Below the pieces are notes generated by a model, which did not search any database, had not been told where the DNA came from, and saw only the letters and a list, made by a program, of their open reading frames with translations. A stretch of DNA of 64,000 nt, taken from NCBI GenBank assembly GCA_025175895.1, contig JAKLTH010000238.1, positions 7,068,001 to 7,132,000 on the forward strand. Direction: 5' to 3'. Both the position numbers and the translations under genes were made by a program. The stretch comes from Wurfbainia villosa. Its lineage: Eukaryota > Streptophyta > Magnoliopsida > Zingiberales > Zingiberaceae. This document shows, piece after piece, positions 41,951 to 52,999 of the stretch (position 1 is the first letter of the stretch; each line of letters starts with the position of its first letter).

Positions 41951-42660
41951 AGTTCAAAGACAGATGGGGGTGTGACACTCAATTTCCACCCCCTACGGAT
42001 TCAGTGGATTTGCTTAGTAGAAGACAATGACCGAATATTTCTTCCAAATGAACATCGAAGATTAGTTCGCCCTAACAGAGGGTTTCAAGGCTTCAAAAGA
42101 TAATAATGGAAGAACTCTCAAGAAAATCAGAAATGGAGAAATTAGAGGCAGAGAATCAAGTTTTGAGATCAAAATTTGATAAAATGGAAAAAGACCCTTT
42201 ATAGGATGAAAAATATAATTAACAGGTCTAGTGGACAAAATCTAAGGCTTGGTAGGCAAAATCCATCTAAAGACAAGAAAAATTTGGGCTACAGACCTAA
42301 GTCTAAGAAAACCATGCAATCCTACCATAATGTTCCATTTAACTATGAAACTAACCCTAGGTCTAAGGATATCAAGGTCACAAGGGAAGTTATCTCTAGA
42401 GTTGACTTTGACAAGATCAACTGACTAAGATTTCAAAGAAACTTAGAAAAGTCACTAAAAATGTTACAAGGGAAGATATCCCTAGAGTTAACCTTAAAGA
42501 GACGAAAATGATCAAGGCTTCTAAGCCTACGAGGGTCATTAGAAAATATTTAGGGAAGTCATCCCTAGTGAATATCTTATAAAACCAAGCAGCTCCAATA
42601 GATTTTAATTTCCTAGGGGTGTGATCCCTTCACACTAAATGAATTTAGGGTATGTCAGCC
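41951..42660 (+). pseudogene. possible copia (SIRE-type) gag C-terminal fragment
   Basis: From 42120 a Lys-rich plus-strand reading is seen in pieces: KLEAENQVLRSKFDKMEKD (coiled-coil-like), NVPFNYETNPRSKDIKVTRE, and repeated 'VTREDIPRVNL'-like phrases. These resemble the Lys/Val repeats after the zinc knuckles of SIRE-type Gag. Several stops occur. Assignment is from memory of the style only. Confidence 0.35.
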
Positions 42661-43494
42661 TTGAATGAATGATAGTTAATCTAACCATGATAGAGTTAAC
42701 ACTTTAGGATATTTTCAAAGTAATGTGATACCTTAGAAATGAAATAAAAAATATATCATAAAAGACTTTAGGATGTGCCAATGGATTTAATAGAAGATGA
42801 AAAATTGATCAAAATTGACACAAGTAGGTTAGATATATGGTGTGCTAAAATTTGAGGATTTGGCATACTAAGGGGTTAAATTGTAATTATATCAAATTTG
42901 GTATTTGACATAATCCTCGATAATGAAAATTAAAATTATGGCTTAAGCATTCTTATTGTACTTTATACATTTGCCATGATTTGATGGTGTTTCTTTTTTC
43001 AGCATGCTCGGATTCCTCCTCTTTCACCAGTAAGAGACTAAATGTACAAGATCTGGAAAGATGTTGCCAGGGCTCCTGATCTGGAATAGAATTGAATGCT
43101 TAGGGGTGGGACGGATTTACTGGCACGACCCATTTGATGCTCAAGTCAGTATTCATCGTGGAAATAAGAGAAACACAATGGAAGAAAAGATGAGAATAAT
43201 ACAGTAAAGGAAGAAAGCTCAGCGAAGAAGAAGAGTTATCTCCGCGTACCATAGAGAGAACACCCATCGCCCCCTTCTTCCTTTCGTGTACCTTATATAG
43301 GCGAGAAGCACAACCTTTCCTAACAAACTGCTAGGGGATCATTATTGAGGTTGTTCTAGAGGAATCTTCTTCTATTATGCATCGTGGCAACAAAAATGAC
43401 ATGTGGATGACAAGAAGCAGATGATCCAGTATAATAACCTAGGAATTCCGGTACTCTACCAGATTAAGTTAGGGAAAGAGGAACTTCATCGCTC
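42661..43494. other. probable retroelement-derived DNA
   Basis: No gene. 43297-43310 reads CCTTATATAGGCG, a TATA-like site on the minus strand within LTR-like sequence. The edges cannot be set. Confidence 0.3.
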
Positions 43495-44068
43495 GAGAAA
43501 GTTGAGTGCTCAGGCAAGAAGAAGGGTGCTCAGCTAGAAGAAGGGTGCTCGACTAGAAGACTAGGTGCTCGACCAGAAGAAGGGTGCTCGACCGGAAGAC
43601 TAGGTGCTTGGCTAGAAGATGGGTGCTCCGAAAGAAGACTGGTGCTCGGCTGGCCAGAAGAAGAGTGCTCAACCAGAAGATTGGGTGCTCGGCCAGAAGA
43701 AGGGTGCTCCACCATAAGATTGGGTACTCGACCAAAAGAGGGGTGCTCGATCAGAAGACTAGGTGCTCGGCCAGAAGAAGGGTGCTCGGTCACAAGAAGG
43801 GTGCTTAATCAGAAGATTGGGTGCTCGACCAAAAGAAGTGTGCTTGGCCAAAAGAAGGGTGCTTAGCCAGAAGACTGGTGCCCATTCCTTCTAATGTGCA
43901 GCATGGCCAAGCCATGCTGCTTGGCATGGTTGTGTCGTGGTAATGTCGTTTCTTCTAGAGTACAGTACAACCCGATCGTGTTGCCTAACATGCCCATGTC
44001 ATGGCCATGATGTTTCTTCTAGAGTGCAACACAACCTAACCGTACTACATGGCACAACAGTGTCGTGG
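43495..44068. repeat. minisatellite field (~20-bp and ~65-bp units)
   Basis: 43495-43885: about 18 copies of a ~20-bp unit 'ggtgctcgaccagaagaag' (variants accagaagact, gccaaaagaag). 43890-44068: about three copies of a ~65-bp unit with 'gcatggttgtgtcgtgg...gtttcttctagagt'. The open frames here are repeat artefacts. Confidence 0.85.
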
Positions 44069-44094
44069 CCATGCCGTTTCTTCCTCTATATGAG

Positions 44095-45030
44095 TCATCT
44101 TCAATAATCCATCACTGTATTTATTATATTATCAAAAATATTCTTCTCAATATGCATTACATTGAGATTATGATGAATCAAATAACTTTGCCAATATGGT
44201 TAATTCTAAAATATACTCCGTTTAATCTATTTATGCATACTTCATAGTCATATGTTGTAACATTTAGTTCTTTAATAACTGATAGAAAGTTAAGCATTCT
44301 ATATCATATGTATTCAGCAGTTAATCTCAATGGCAGAGGTGTTTTTTCAATTCTATTCTTAGTGTATTATTATTTATTCCTTATGAATTTATGATTTGAT
44401 GGTAAAAATTTTCTATGACAATCAAATAACTCGCCTTCTTTCGATGTTTTCAATTTGAATAACTTTGATCTCTCTATACATATTGGACATCTCAAGATCT
44501 CAGTGGTACTCCATCTCGATAACATACTATAAGTCGAAAAATCATTTACAGTCCAAAGAAGAGCAACTTTCGTTACAAATATCCGATTAGTATGAACATC
44601 ATAGATAGAAATATCTTCATCTCATAGTTGTTTTAGCTCCACAATTAGTGATTGCACGTAAATATCTATTAGTTTCTTCAGATTTTATAGGTACGGAACA
44701 ATCAATGTTAAAAATATATACAATATTTTCATCCACATACTAGGTAGAAGATTATACAAAGTTAAGATAACTAGCCAACAAGAATAAATTTTTCTTGATT
44801 TATCAAATGAAGCAAATCCATCAACACAAAGACCTAACCTAATATTTTGAGTCTCCTTTGCAAACTCAAGATATGTTCTATCAAAAAAAATTTCACGCCT
44901 TTACATTTGATGGATGACACATTAGCCCTTTTTCTGGTTTATGATTTACATACCAAGTCATGTATTCAACAGTGATTTTTGATGCATAAAATCTTTATAA
45001 TCTAGGAGTTCAAGACAAATAAAATATTTA
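44095..45030 (-). pseudogene. CACTA (En/Spm) transposase TNP2 fragment, decayed
   Basis: Minus-strand translation across a one-base shift and a few stops gives TNP2 blocks in order: TPRL.RFYASKITVEYMTW (~45030-44935), DRTYLEFAKETQNIRLGLCV (~44890), DGFASFDKSRKIYS, then DFSTYSMLSRWSTTEILRCP (~44530), and HNLNVMHIEKNIFDNIINTV (~44170-44110). This is the Transposase_21 core of plant CACTA DNA transposons. I cannot identify the CACTA termini. The element is dead. Confidence 0.75.
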
Positions 45031-45129
45031 TCTATATAATTTATGTCGATTATTATAATCCAACATTCTACCTATATTAATTACAAAATTTATAAATATA
45101 TGCATCTGCAATATCTCCCCAATAAAACA

Positions 45130-45537
45130 AGATTTGCTATATGAATCTATTTTGTATTCTTTCGACTTCTTAGAATGCATGGTCTAGATTCATTTCCATC
45201 ACCCGCATCTCACAAAAGCTATCTTCCTCCAGCCTAGTGTATCATAAAATAATCTATCCTTCCTAGTTTGCAAATAAAAGGCCTACAACAAATGCTAAAC
45301 ATGTCCAGAGTATCTCTAAAATATTACACAAGATCTTCTCTCCATTCCCTCCGATTAAGCAGGGATGAATGTTGTCATTCCTAACGATCCAAGCTAAGTG
45401 CGACCATATATAATTGTGAGACATGTACAACTAACATTAGAGTACATGTTCAGGGATTGATCTTAGCATGGACGTGTCTGGCCAGGTATATGTACATGGC
45501 TTTTGACATGGATACGCACTTATTTTTCCTACAAAAA
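45130..45537. repeat. unclassified dispersed repeat, copy 2
   Basis: Matches 39855-40258 over its length with indels. It directly follows the CACTA fragment, so it may be CACTA-derived. No reading frame. Confidence 0.7.
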
Positions 45538-45976
45538 ATTTATAAGCTGAGTTATCAATTCTTACAAGCATTCCAATTGAATAATAAAGTCATTACAATT
45601 GTTCAACACATAGATGATCTGTCCATTACAATTGAATAACTAAGTCATTACAAATTCTCAATTAATGTTAGAGTTATCAATTCTTGCAAGCTTCTCTAAT
45701 CATTTATGTTCTTTCTTTCTTTTTTTTTTTCTTTTTAGTTCGACTGCTAGTCCATTTATTCATCATGTGCAAGATAAACTATATATATAACAGTAGAATA
45801 ATACTTTGTGCACTGCATGAAATTCACAACATACACACAAAAAAATAGAATTATCTGAAGTCCATCCAATCAGAGTTATTTTTATATATAACAATAGAAT
45901 AATACTTTGTGCACTGCATGAAATTCATCTCGCACAAAAAAAAAAGAATTATCTAAAGTCCACTCAATTAGAGTTT

Positions 45977-46013
<37 letters not shown>

Positions 46014-46147
46014 ATTCATCTATGAACATTTTGATTATCGATCTTCTATCCATCGGATAAGTACTGTAGTCTAATATCTTTAAATCCTAGCGGATCCGAC
46101 GATGGATATTAGAGATGTTCATAAATACTCATAGATAAAATATATAG

Positions 46148-46191
<44 letters not shown>

Positions 46192-46483
46192 GTTGGATCA
46201 AGTTATTATAACTTGAATGCCAGCTTTTAATAACTTCTAGGTCAATAATTGAGCAAATTAATTGTGATAAAATATAGTTGCATAATTAATGAAAGATGGG
46301 TCAATGTTAATTTACCATCACTATTTTATCTGTTTGATGAGAGCTGTTCATGTGCGATAGTTGACTCTTATTAAAGTTATCTAATTCTTTTTTCAACCAA
46401 TAATAATGGAGAGAATGAATCGATAAAAAAATAACAACGAGTTTACTAAACAAAATAGAAATAAACATAGAGATAAGATTGTT
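45538..46483. other. AT-rich intergenic DNA with microsatellites
   Basis: (AT)n runs at 45981-46009 and 46151-46184. A ~70-bp direct repeat ('aacagtagaataatactttgtgcactgcatgaaattca') occurs at 45788 and 45890. 46225-46440 is related to 17870-18180 upstream of NLR-1. No gene is seen. Confidence 0.6.
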
Positions 46484-46900
46484 GGGATCGCTAGAGGAGG
46501 GAGAATCAATATTGAATCTGCAATTAAAGCGTTTTCTTTCTCTTTTTAATTTCTTAATAAAGACACACATATTAGCGAAAGCAAAATCCTTATATAAAGT
46601 GTTATTCACTCTTCGATAAGATAAAAAAATCGGAGACACGGAAATCTCTTACACATAAATCAATAGTATTATGATAAATAAAAGGCTTAAACAAAAATAG
46701 CAATATAAAACAGTTAACTTTGAGTGTAGTATAGTATTGATCTTGAGCATTTGGTTCTCATTTTATAATCTCTACCTCGAGCTTATCACTGTACTAACAT
46801 AGCACATTCAGTCGATTGAAAAATCCTCTTTGGGCAACCAGAGAGCTCCGACTCAGCTTCTACCTCATCCATGAGTAAGTCTGTAAAAGATTGTAATTGT
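46484..46900 (-). repeat. copia LTR-edge remnant
   Basis: It starts TGTTGGGATCGCTAGAGGAGGGAG and then 'gaatctgcaattaaagcgttttctttctc', matching 38990-39060. The right edge is lost. Orientation is inferred from the left-edge phrase seen also at 40800. Confidence 0.35.
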
Positions 46901-46909
46901 CAATTTAGC

Positions 46910-47125
46910 AACGGTCCTCACCATTTTGTCTTACGATCATTGTGAGAGAGATAAATCACGAAAGATTTTATGAACCTTGATACGGTGACCAAAATATATG
47001 GGAGTCATCTGAATACAAATTTTTTTTTTTAAACCTCCTCTAAAATTGATCTATGTTACTTCTGTAAATATCACCCGCCGTATCTTAATCACCACAAGCA
47101 AATCGCCTCTATACTTTTGTTGACG
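46910..47125 (-). repeat. tRNA-derived SINE copy 4
   Basis: On the minus strand 'gtggtgattaagatacggcgg' (A box region, ~47097-47077) leads to 'ggtcaccgtatcaaggttcat' and 'cgtgatttatctctctcacaatgatcg' near 46940. It aligns with SINE copy 1. It ends ~290 bp before the NLR-2 start, in the opposite orientation to copy 1 at NLR-1. Confidence 0.6.
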
Positions 47126-47269
47126 TGGTACATTTGATCAACGAGAAAACTTTATTCAGTCAATAAAAAATTGCTAACTCAGAATTTTAGCCTCATCCAT
47201 GAACAAGTTACCTCTATCGCCGTTGCTAAGATGGCACATTCATAACATCATCACTCAGTTCATAGTAAT

Positions 47270-47410
47270 TTCTACATAGAAAATTAAATAATGTCGTTGT
47301 TTTAATTGTTTAAAAACTATATCTACTCATTAGGAAGCAACCATTCTCCGTCCAAAACAAACACCAAGCCCCCACAGCTTGTGAGCCCTTTCCTCTCTCT
47401 TGTACCAACG
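47270..47410 (+). promoter_or_regulatory. proximal promoter and 5' UTR of NLR-2
   Basis: Conserved with 18640-18790. 'ctatatctactcat' (about 47318-47331) is TATA-like, ~92 bp before the ATG. Pyrimidine-rich leader ending 'taccaacgATGGC'. Confidence 0.45.
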
Positions 47411-50400
47411 ATGGCAATGGTATTAGATTTCTTTGTCTCAAGGTTCATCACAGTCACAACAAACATGGTGGAGGCAGAGATCTTTAAGGTGGTCGGCGTG
47501 GATAAAGAGATCAAAGCCCTTCAAGAAAGGCTGAGGACAATCAATGGCTATCTCATGCAGGCAGAGCAAAAGAGACATGGAAATGATGAAATTGATATCT
47601 GGGTGAGGAAGTTGAAGGAGATCATGTATGATGCTGACGATGTTATCGATCTCTGTATGATCGAAGGGGGGAAGTTATTGAAAGCTCAAGCCTCGTCGAG
47701 TTCATCGACTGTAAGCATCCCTATCAGCTATGTGTTTTCATGCTTTCGATGTCTTAAATATCGCCATGATATTGCCGATCAAATTATAGCACTGAATAGC
47801 AAGTTGGAAGATCTGAAAAAAGATAGTGTCATAAAAAATTGTTTGGATTGGGCAACCAAAGAACCAATTGAAAATGTTAATAGAGTGGTCACACATGAAA
47901 CATCTCACCTACAAGTGGAAGGAGATATTGTAGGAACACAGATAGAAAATGCTACTGAGACATTAATTGGTTGGATACTTGAAAATAATCCGAAGAAGTG
48001 TCGTGTTTTTGGAGTTGTGGGAACAGGGGGAATCGGAAAGAGCACTCTAGCAAGAAAAATATTACAGGACGAGCGGATCAAAGATAATTTTTCAAATAGA
48101 ATATGGTTGTATGTTTCTAAAAATTACACAGAGTCTGATTTGCTAAAAAAGCTAATTAGGTCTGAGGAAGGGAAAAGCAAAGCAGAATTAGAAGATAAAC
48201 TTGTGTCTGTTCTCACACGGAATACTCTCATTGTGCTAGATGATGTGTGGCATTCAACTGTGTGGGTAGATTTCTTGAGAATACCTATAATGAAAGGTGC
48301 AGCGAATTGTACCGTCTTAGTTACCTCTAGAAAAGAAAAGGTCGTTGTGTCAATGAAGTCTACATATATACACCAAGTCGAAAAAATGGATGAGGCAAGT
48401 GGTTGGACTTTGCTTAAACATTTAGCATTCGAAGGTGATGGAGATGAAGATGAAATATCAAGTTTTAAAGAAATAGGAATTAAACTCGTCAATAAATGTG
48501 ATGGTTTGCCACTTGCAATTAAAGCTATTGCAGGAGTTCTATACCAACAAAACAAAGCAAAATGGGAGGAAGTTCTCGAAAGTGATGCATGGAACATGGA
48601 TCAAATTGAGGAAGAACTAAGGCCTTTATACTTGAGCTACGAAGACTTGCCATCTAGTTTAAAACAATGTTTTCTTTATTGCTCTTTGTACCCTCAAAAA
48701 GATATGTATTCTAAGGAGATTGTTCAATTTTGGATCGCCGAAGGTCTTATTATGGATGAAGATGATAAGTCGAGGAGGGATCTTCCAACTAAAAAACCGA
48801 AAACAATGGAAGATCTAGGGGAGGAGATTTACAGGGAGCTAATTTGTAGGAATCTCTTGGAAGTTGATGCACGTTTAGATTTCTCCAGAAGTTTCTTCTC
48901 TATGCACGATCACTTCAGATCACTGTGTGCAAATTTAATGAGAGAGGAAGGGATTTTATATCGACATGGTAGAGAATTGAAAGCACATGATAATGTGAAA
49001 ATTCGGAGGTTGTCGGTCTCTTACATGGGACCTAAGCTAGTGTTACCAGATCAGATTATGAGACAAGCTTGTTTGAGAACTCTAATTCTCATGGAGTCCC
49101 CCAAAACCAAGACAATCGAAGATAATGTACTGCAAGCATTACCGTATTTGCGAGTTTTGGATCTCACAAAGACATCAATTGAAAAGGTTCCAGATTGCAT
49201 TGGAGATCTAGTGCATTTAAGATATCTAGATCTCGATGGAACAAATATTCGCGAGATTCCATCAACTATTGGGAACCTTGTAAACCTTCAGAGTCTAAAT
49301 ATCTCAGAGTGTGACTTTTTGGAAAGACTTCCTGAGTCCATCACTAAGTTGCATAATTTAAGATGGCTTGACATGAGAGATTCTCCACTGCTCACTTATG
49401 TGCCCAAGGGAATTGGGAAACTGGAAAATTTCTACAGCCTTCGGGGATTTATGGTCGGGCAGAATGACTCTGCCTCTGAAGAAGGTTGTGATTTAGAAGA
49501 GATGAAAAATCTCTCCAAGTTGAGAGAGTTAAGGATTTTTAGGCTTGAGAGGGCAGAAGGAGGAGCCTCTGCACTCGCAAACAAGCCTTTTCTTAAGCAG
49601 CTTGAACTGGGATGGATGTCACCGGATGAGGAGGAAGATGATAATGGTGGAGGCAACGAAGCTAAATTCGATGAAGAAGCAGATGGCGATGACAAAGATG
49701 CAAAGAACGACATGGGCGATGGTAATGATGATGGCTCTGGGCAACAAAATCAAAGTATAGCAGAAGAAGATGAAAATGAGGAGGAGGATGAGAATGAGAA
49801 AGAACAAAAGCGATATAGTGAGGAGGAAATCAGCAAAGCCGAGAGGATATGCAATGAAATGGCTCAGCCTTCATCCACCATATTCGACATTATCTTCAAA
49901 CAGTATCCTGGCCGACAGCTCCCGAGCTGGATGCCATCCTCTTCCTTGTTTGAATCCTTTCCAAACTTGACATATTTCAGGATTTATGGTTTGCCATGTT
50001 GCACAGCACTCCCTCCCTTGGGCACACTGCCTCAGCTCAAGTACCTCTGTATTGAAGGGGCAAGTGCCATAACAGCCATTGGCTCTGAATTTCTCGGATC
50101 GAGAAACTCTGCATTTCCCAAACTTGAAGTGCTCCGATTCAGTGATATGCCTCAATGGGAGGAGTGGACATTCGGTGGAACACCTCTTGCAGTGAAGTTG
50201 TTTCCGAGTCTCTGGAATTGTGCTATTTTGGACTGCCCGAAACTAAGAGCTCTTCCTGATGGCCTCCACCGAGCCACCAACCTCAATGAACTGTTCTTGA
50301 TTCAAACATATGAGCTAGGCGAGATCAACAACATCCCCTTTGCCTACAAGCTCGAGGTCACAAATTGCAGGGGGTTGAAGAAGATATCCAACATCCCGTC

Positions 50401-50746
50401 ATTGAGATATCTTGAGGTGGATGACTGTCCCAACTTGGAGTGCGTGGAGAATCTCGACAAGCTGCAGCATTTGGTGTTGATATGTTCGGAGGGAACGGAG
50501 CAGCTCCCACAGTGGCTGCCCCGCTGGATCGAGCAGCATAACAATGCAGCTAGCACTCACAGGAATCTGAGGAAGTTGGAGATGGAGTGCAATCTGCAAC
50601 TGCTAAAAAGCTGTCTCCGTGGCAATGAGAATTGGGATGTTATCAAGCAAATTTCTAATGTCAAAATCGAAACATATTCCGGCAAAGACTACATCAGATA
50701 CACTAAGGATCCCTACATCTACAGCCAACATGTTGCTTCTGATTGA
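47411..50746 (+). CDS. NLR-2, CC-NB-ARC-LRR disease resistance protein (RGA-like)
   Basis: 1111 aa, same length as NLR-1. ATG at 47411 is chosen because the open frame upstream has no ATG (only a TTG at 47306) and NLR-1 starts at the equivalent codon. Coiled coil 1-130 with DADDVID; P-loop GTGGIGKST; kinase-2 LIVLDDVW; GLPLA; CFLYCSLYP; MHD near 498-500; LRRs to the end. The acidic insert (DEEEDDNGG ... EEDENEEEDENEKEQ) lies at ~738-800. The protein differs from NLR-1 mainly between RNBS-D and MHD and through the LRR, the part that usually decides recognition. Late CC and early NB-ARC DNA is almost identical. It should act as a cytoplasmic or nuclear ATPase-switch immune receptor. Confidence 0.95.
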   Translation: MAMVLDFFVSRFITVTTNMVEAEIFKVVGVDKEIKALQERLRTINGYLMQAEQKRHGNDEIDIWVRKLKEIMYDADDVIDLCMIEGGKLLKAQASSSSSTVSIPISYVFSCFRCLKYRHDIADQIIALNSKLEDLKKDSVIKNCLDWATKEPIENVNRVVTHETSHLQVEGDIVGTQIENATETLIGWILENNPKKCRVFGVVGTGGIGKSTLARKILQDERIKDNFSNRIWLYVSKNYTESDLLKKLIRSEEGKSKAELEDKLVSVLTRNTLIVLDDVWHSTVWVDFLRIPIMKGAANCTVLVTSRKEKVVVSMKSTYIHQVEKMDEASGWTLLKHLAFEGDGDEDEISSFKEIGIKLVNKCDGLPLAIKAIAGVLYQQNKAKWEEVLESDAWNMDQIEEELRPLYLSYEDLPSSLKQCFLYCSLYPQKDMYSKEIVQFWIAEGLIMDEDDKSRRDLPTKKPKTMEDLGEEIYRELICRNLLEVDARLDFSRSFFSMHDHFRSLCANLMREEGILYRHGRELKAHDNVKIRRLSVSYMGPKLVLPDQIMRQACLRTLILMESPKTKTIEDNVLQALPYLRVLDLTKTSIEKVPDCIGDLVHLRYLDLDGTNIREIPSTIGNLVNLQSLNISECDFLERLPESITKLHNLRWLDMRDSPLLTYVPKGIGKLENFYSLRGFMVGQNDSASEEGCDLEEMKNLSKLRELRIFRLERAEGGASALANKPFLKQLELGWMSPDEEEDDNGGGNEAKFDEEADGDDKDAKNDMGDGNDDGSGQQNQSIAEEDENEEEDENEKEQKRYSEEEISKAERICNEMAQPSSTIFDIIFKQYPGRQLPSWMPSSSLFESFPNLTYFRIYGLPCCTALPPLGTLPQLKYLCIEGASAITAIGSEFLGSRNSAFPKLEVLRFSDMPQWEEWTFGGTPLAVKLFPSLWNCAILDCPKLRALPDGLHRATNLNELFLIQTYELGEINNIPFAYKLEVTNCRGLKKISNIPSLRYLEVDDCPNLECVENLDKLQHLVLICSEGTEQLPQWLPRWIEQHNNAASTHRNLRKLEMECNLQLLKSCLRGNENWDVIKQISNVKIETYSGKDYIRYTKDPYIYSQHVASD

Positions 50747-50814
50747 GTAAGGCGATTCATCTATCTTCAAACTTTCCTGCTTCCCAGTTCTTTCAATCAC
50801 CTTTCTTTTTGCAG
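50747..50814 (+). other. 3'-UTR intron of NLR-2
   Basis: GTAAGG directly after the stop TGA. Acceptor 'ctttctttttgCAG' ends at 50814. 68 bp, homologous to 22127-22219. Confidence 0.6.
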
Positions 50815-51730
50815 GACGACTTTGACAAAAGCACCGATCACTTTGTGTTTTGTTCAAGTGTATCGGGGAAGGTGTGATTCAATTAGAGTTGAACTGGTGT
50901 TATCATCTTCGACTTCATTTTTGTAGTTACTTGTCTTTCTTAGGTTGAGATGCATGGAATGGTTTACTTTGACATGCTGCAGAATGTCGATTTGTCAGAG
51001 AAACAAGTCGATTTATCGAAGTGGATTTTAATAGATCAACCGATGGAAGATGTGCAGTTACAAATAAGGATGAGATACGGTTGAGAAAGATTGCTACGGT
51101 GCAGCTTCACAAGGTCTAATTGACGCTTGGCATTACTGTAGCAGTCTTCAGATATGCATGCCTCAACCATCTTCGATTGGCAAGCAAAACTTGAGTTTCA
51201 AAGGAGGTCTGCAGCAACAATGGGGATTCACTTCAAGTTGGTGGTCGGTCTTATCCGATAGATCTTTAACATGATACTAAATAATTTTTAGACGAGATAT
51301 ATTTTACTTCCCGGTAAAATAAATCAAGAAATACTCAGGTGGACAGTCTCAACAGCTATAGCGCCCTTGGTTTATTGTCCTATTTGAAAGAAAAATCAAG
51401 CAAATGTATCATAGTTTGGAATTGAACGATGGATATCTGGGAGCCAAGTTGAACACCCTACCATTGCTCCAGAGTCATGAGGGCATCATTTTCACTTCTT
51501 AAATCTCAACTATGAAAAGTGAATCCTAGTCATCATGATCATTTGTTCACTTGAATTAAGTAACGAGTCAAGGTTTTATTTATCCCTATTTTGTACCCTG
51601 AAAATAGTTTCTTTGTTGCACGATTGCTCAGAACAAGCTATTTAGCCTCTTATTTAAGTTTTCTTTTAGTTACTTTTATAGTTGGATCAGAGCCCAAATA
51701 AAAAATCTAACTTCATCAAATATAATTCAT
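50815..51730 (+). other. NLR-2 3' untranslated and downstream region
   Basis: Conserved with 22220-22935 up to ~51720 apart from an insertion at ~51245-51480 absent from the NLR-1 copy. No gene is seen. Confidence 0.55.
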
Positions 51731-51949
51731 TTTTGAGCTTTAGTTGGATAACAAAACATTAAACCAGGTTTCGTCCCATGGCACGCCAGAATCGCTTTAC
51801 AAAAGATATTTCGTGCCAATCCAATAAAAAAAGTTACACTAATTTCAAGTACAACTACTGTTCATATCAATTACGTTATACACAACTTTCAAATTTTGAT
51901 ATTGATATGGTAAGGCCATCTGGCCAAATCAAATCAAGTCAACAATCGT
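51731..51949 (+). repeat. downstream segment duplicated at 56395-56560
   Basis: 'cattttt.agctttagttg.ataacaaaa' through 'actgttcatatcaattac' is alignable with 56400-56555. It is a separated piece of the NLR duplication unit. Confidence 0.6.
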
Positions 51950-52995
51950 GACAAGCCAGAGAGTAAGGTAATTCCAATTCGGATTCGACCGAGCCTACAT
52001 TCGATGACCTCATTGGGAGCTGATCTTAAGCAACTCGAGCTTAGTCGAACATGCCCGAATTCATTCCAGGCAATCAGAGTGCATCCTAATCATGCTCTAA
52101 GAAACTCAGCAACAGAGTTGATCTTGGAATGGTGAAAATTTTAAAGGGCCTTGGGCTAAATAATAAAAAAAGGATCTTTTTAATGGTAAAAATTTTATTT
52201 TTATAAAAATTGGAGCCTCTTACATGTATTTTTTTTAAGGACAAATTATGGGCCCTGGGTGAAGGCCTCAATAGCCCTCCCCAGGGTCTGCTCTGGTCGG
52301 TAGGTATATCGACCAACAAAGGGCGATGTACTTTCCCATGTCTTCACGTGGTCTCCTCAACATCTTCTTAATATCCGAAATCCCTCCATACAGACACATG
52401 CCCATATGGTCTCCTCCATGTTTCCTTAAGCTCCGGAATCCTTCCATACGGATACGTACCCACGTGGTCTCATCCACGTCTCCTTAATCTCTAAGATTCC
52501 TCTATACGGATACGTGTCCACGTGGTCCCCTACACACTTCCACATTTCTGAGTCCACACGATCTCTCTCTAGATATAAATACCCAGATGGTAGGAGGAAA
52601 AGGGATTGACTCTCTAACTAAGACTCTACTCTCTCTATTCTCCGTTCTCTCAATTTCTCCGCTTCTAACTTGATAATGTAATCAAGATTATATTTCATTT
52701 CATTTCATTTCATTACAATTTAGATTACATTATAATTTGGATTACATTATGTCCTACTAAACGTAGTCTTAGTGGGATAATAAATCTTAAGACATTGGAT
52801 TACTTGCCTACCGTGAGCACTTTTCGATTTACCCTAATGGTTGGTGTAAGCTTCTATGGGATCAGGTCATCCACCTCCGAGACTTAGTCGGATAAAAAAT
52901 CTGAATACCTAGATTATCAAAAAAAATTGATAGGAACTTATATATGTTCAAGCTTCGTGAGTATTCGGGCTCGAGTTATTCTCCCCTTTAGCATC
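51950..52995 (+). repeat. LTR-like region with 62-bp repeats and TATA box
   Basis: 52335-52540 holds ~4 copies of a ~62-bp unit ('ccatacggatacgtacccacgtggtctc'). TATAAATA is at 52574-52581. A pyrimidine-rich leader and (ATTTC)n at 52693-52711 follow. It resembles the promoter part of a large LTR element on the plus strand. Edges are not seen. Confidence 0.45.
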
Positions 52996-52999
52996 AATA

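Noticed and set aside
43495..43885. CRISPR-like array
   Set aside because: Units are contiguous ~20-bp tandem repeats without unique spacers, in a plant genome.
47306..47410. 35-residue N-terminal extension of NLR-2
   Set aside because: The upstream frame opens with TTG, not ATG, and includes the conserved promoter/UTR region. NLR-1 starts at the codon equivalent to 47411.
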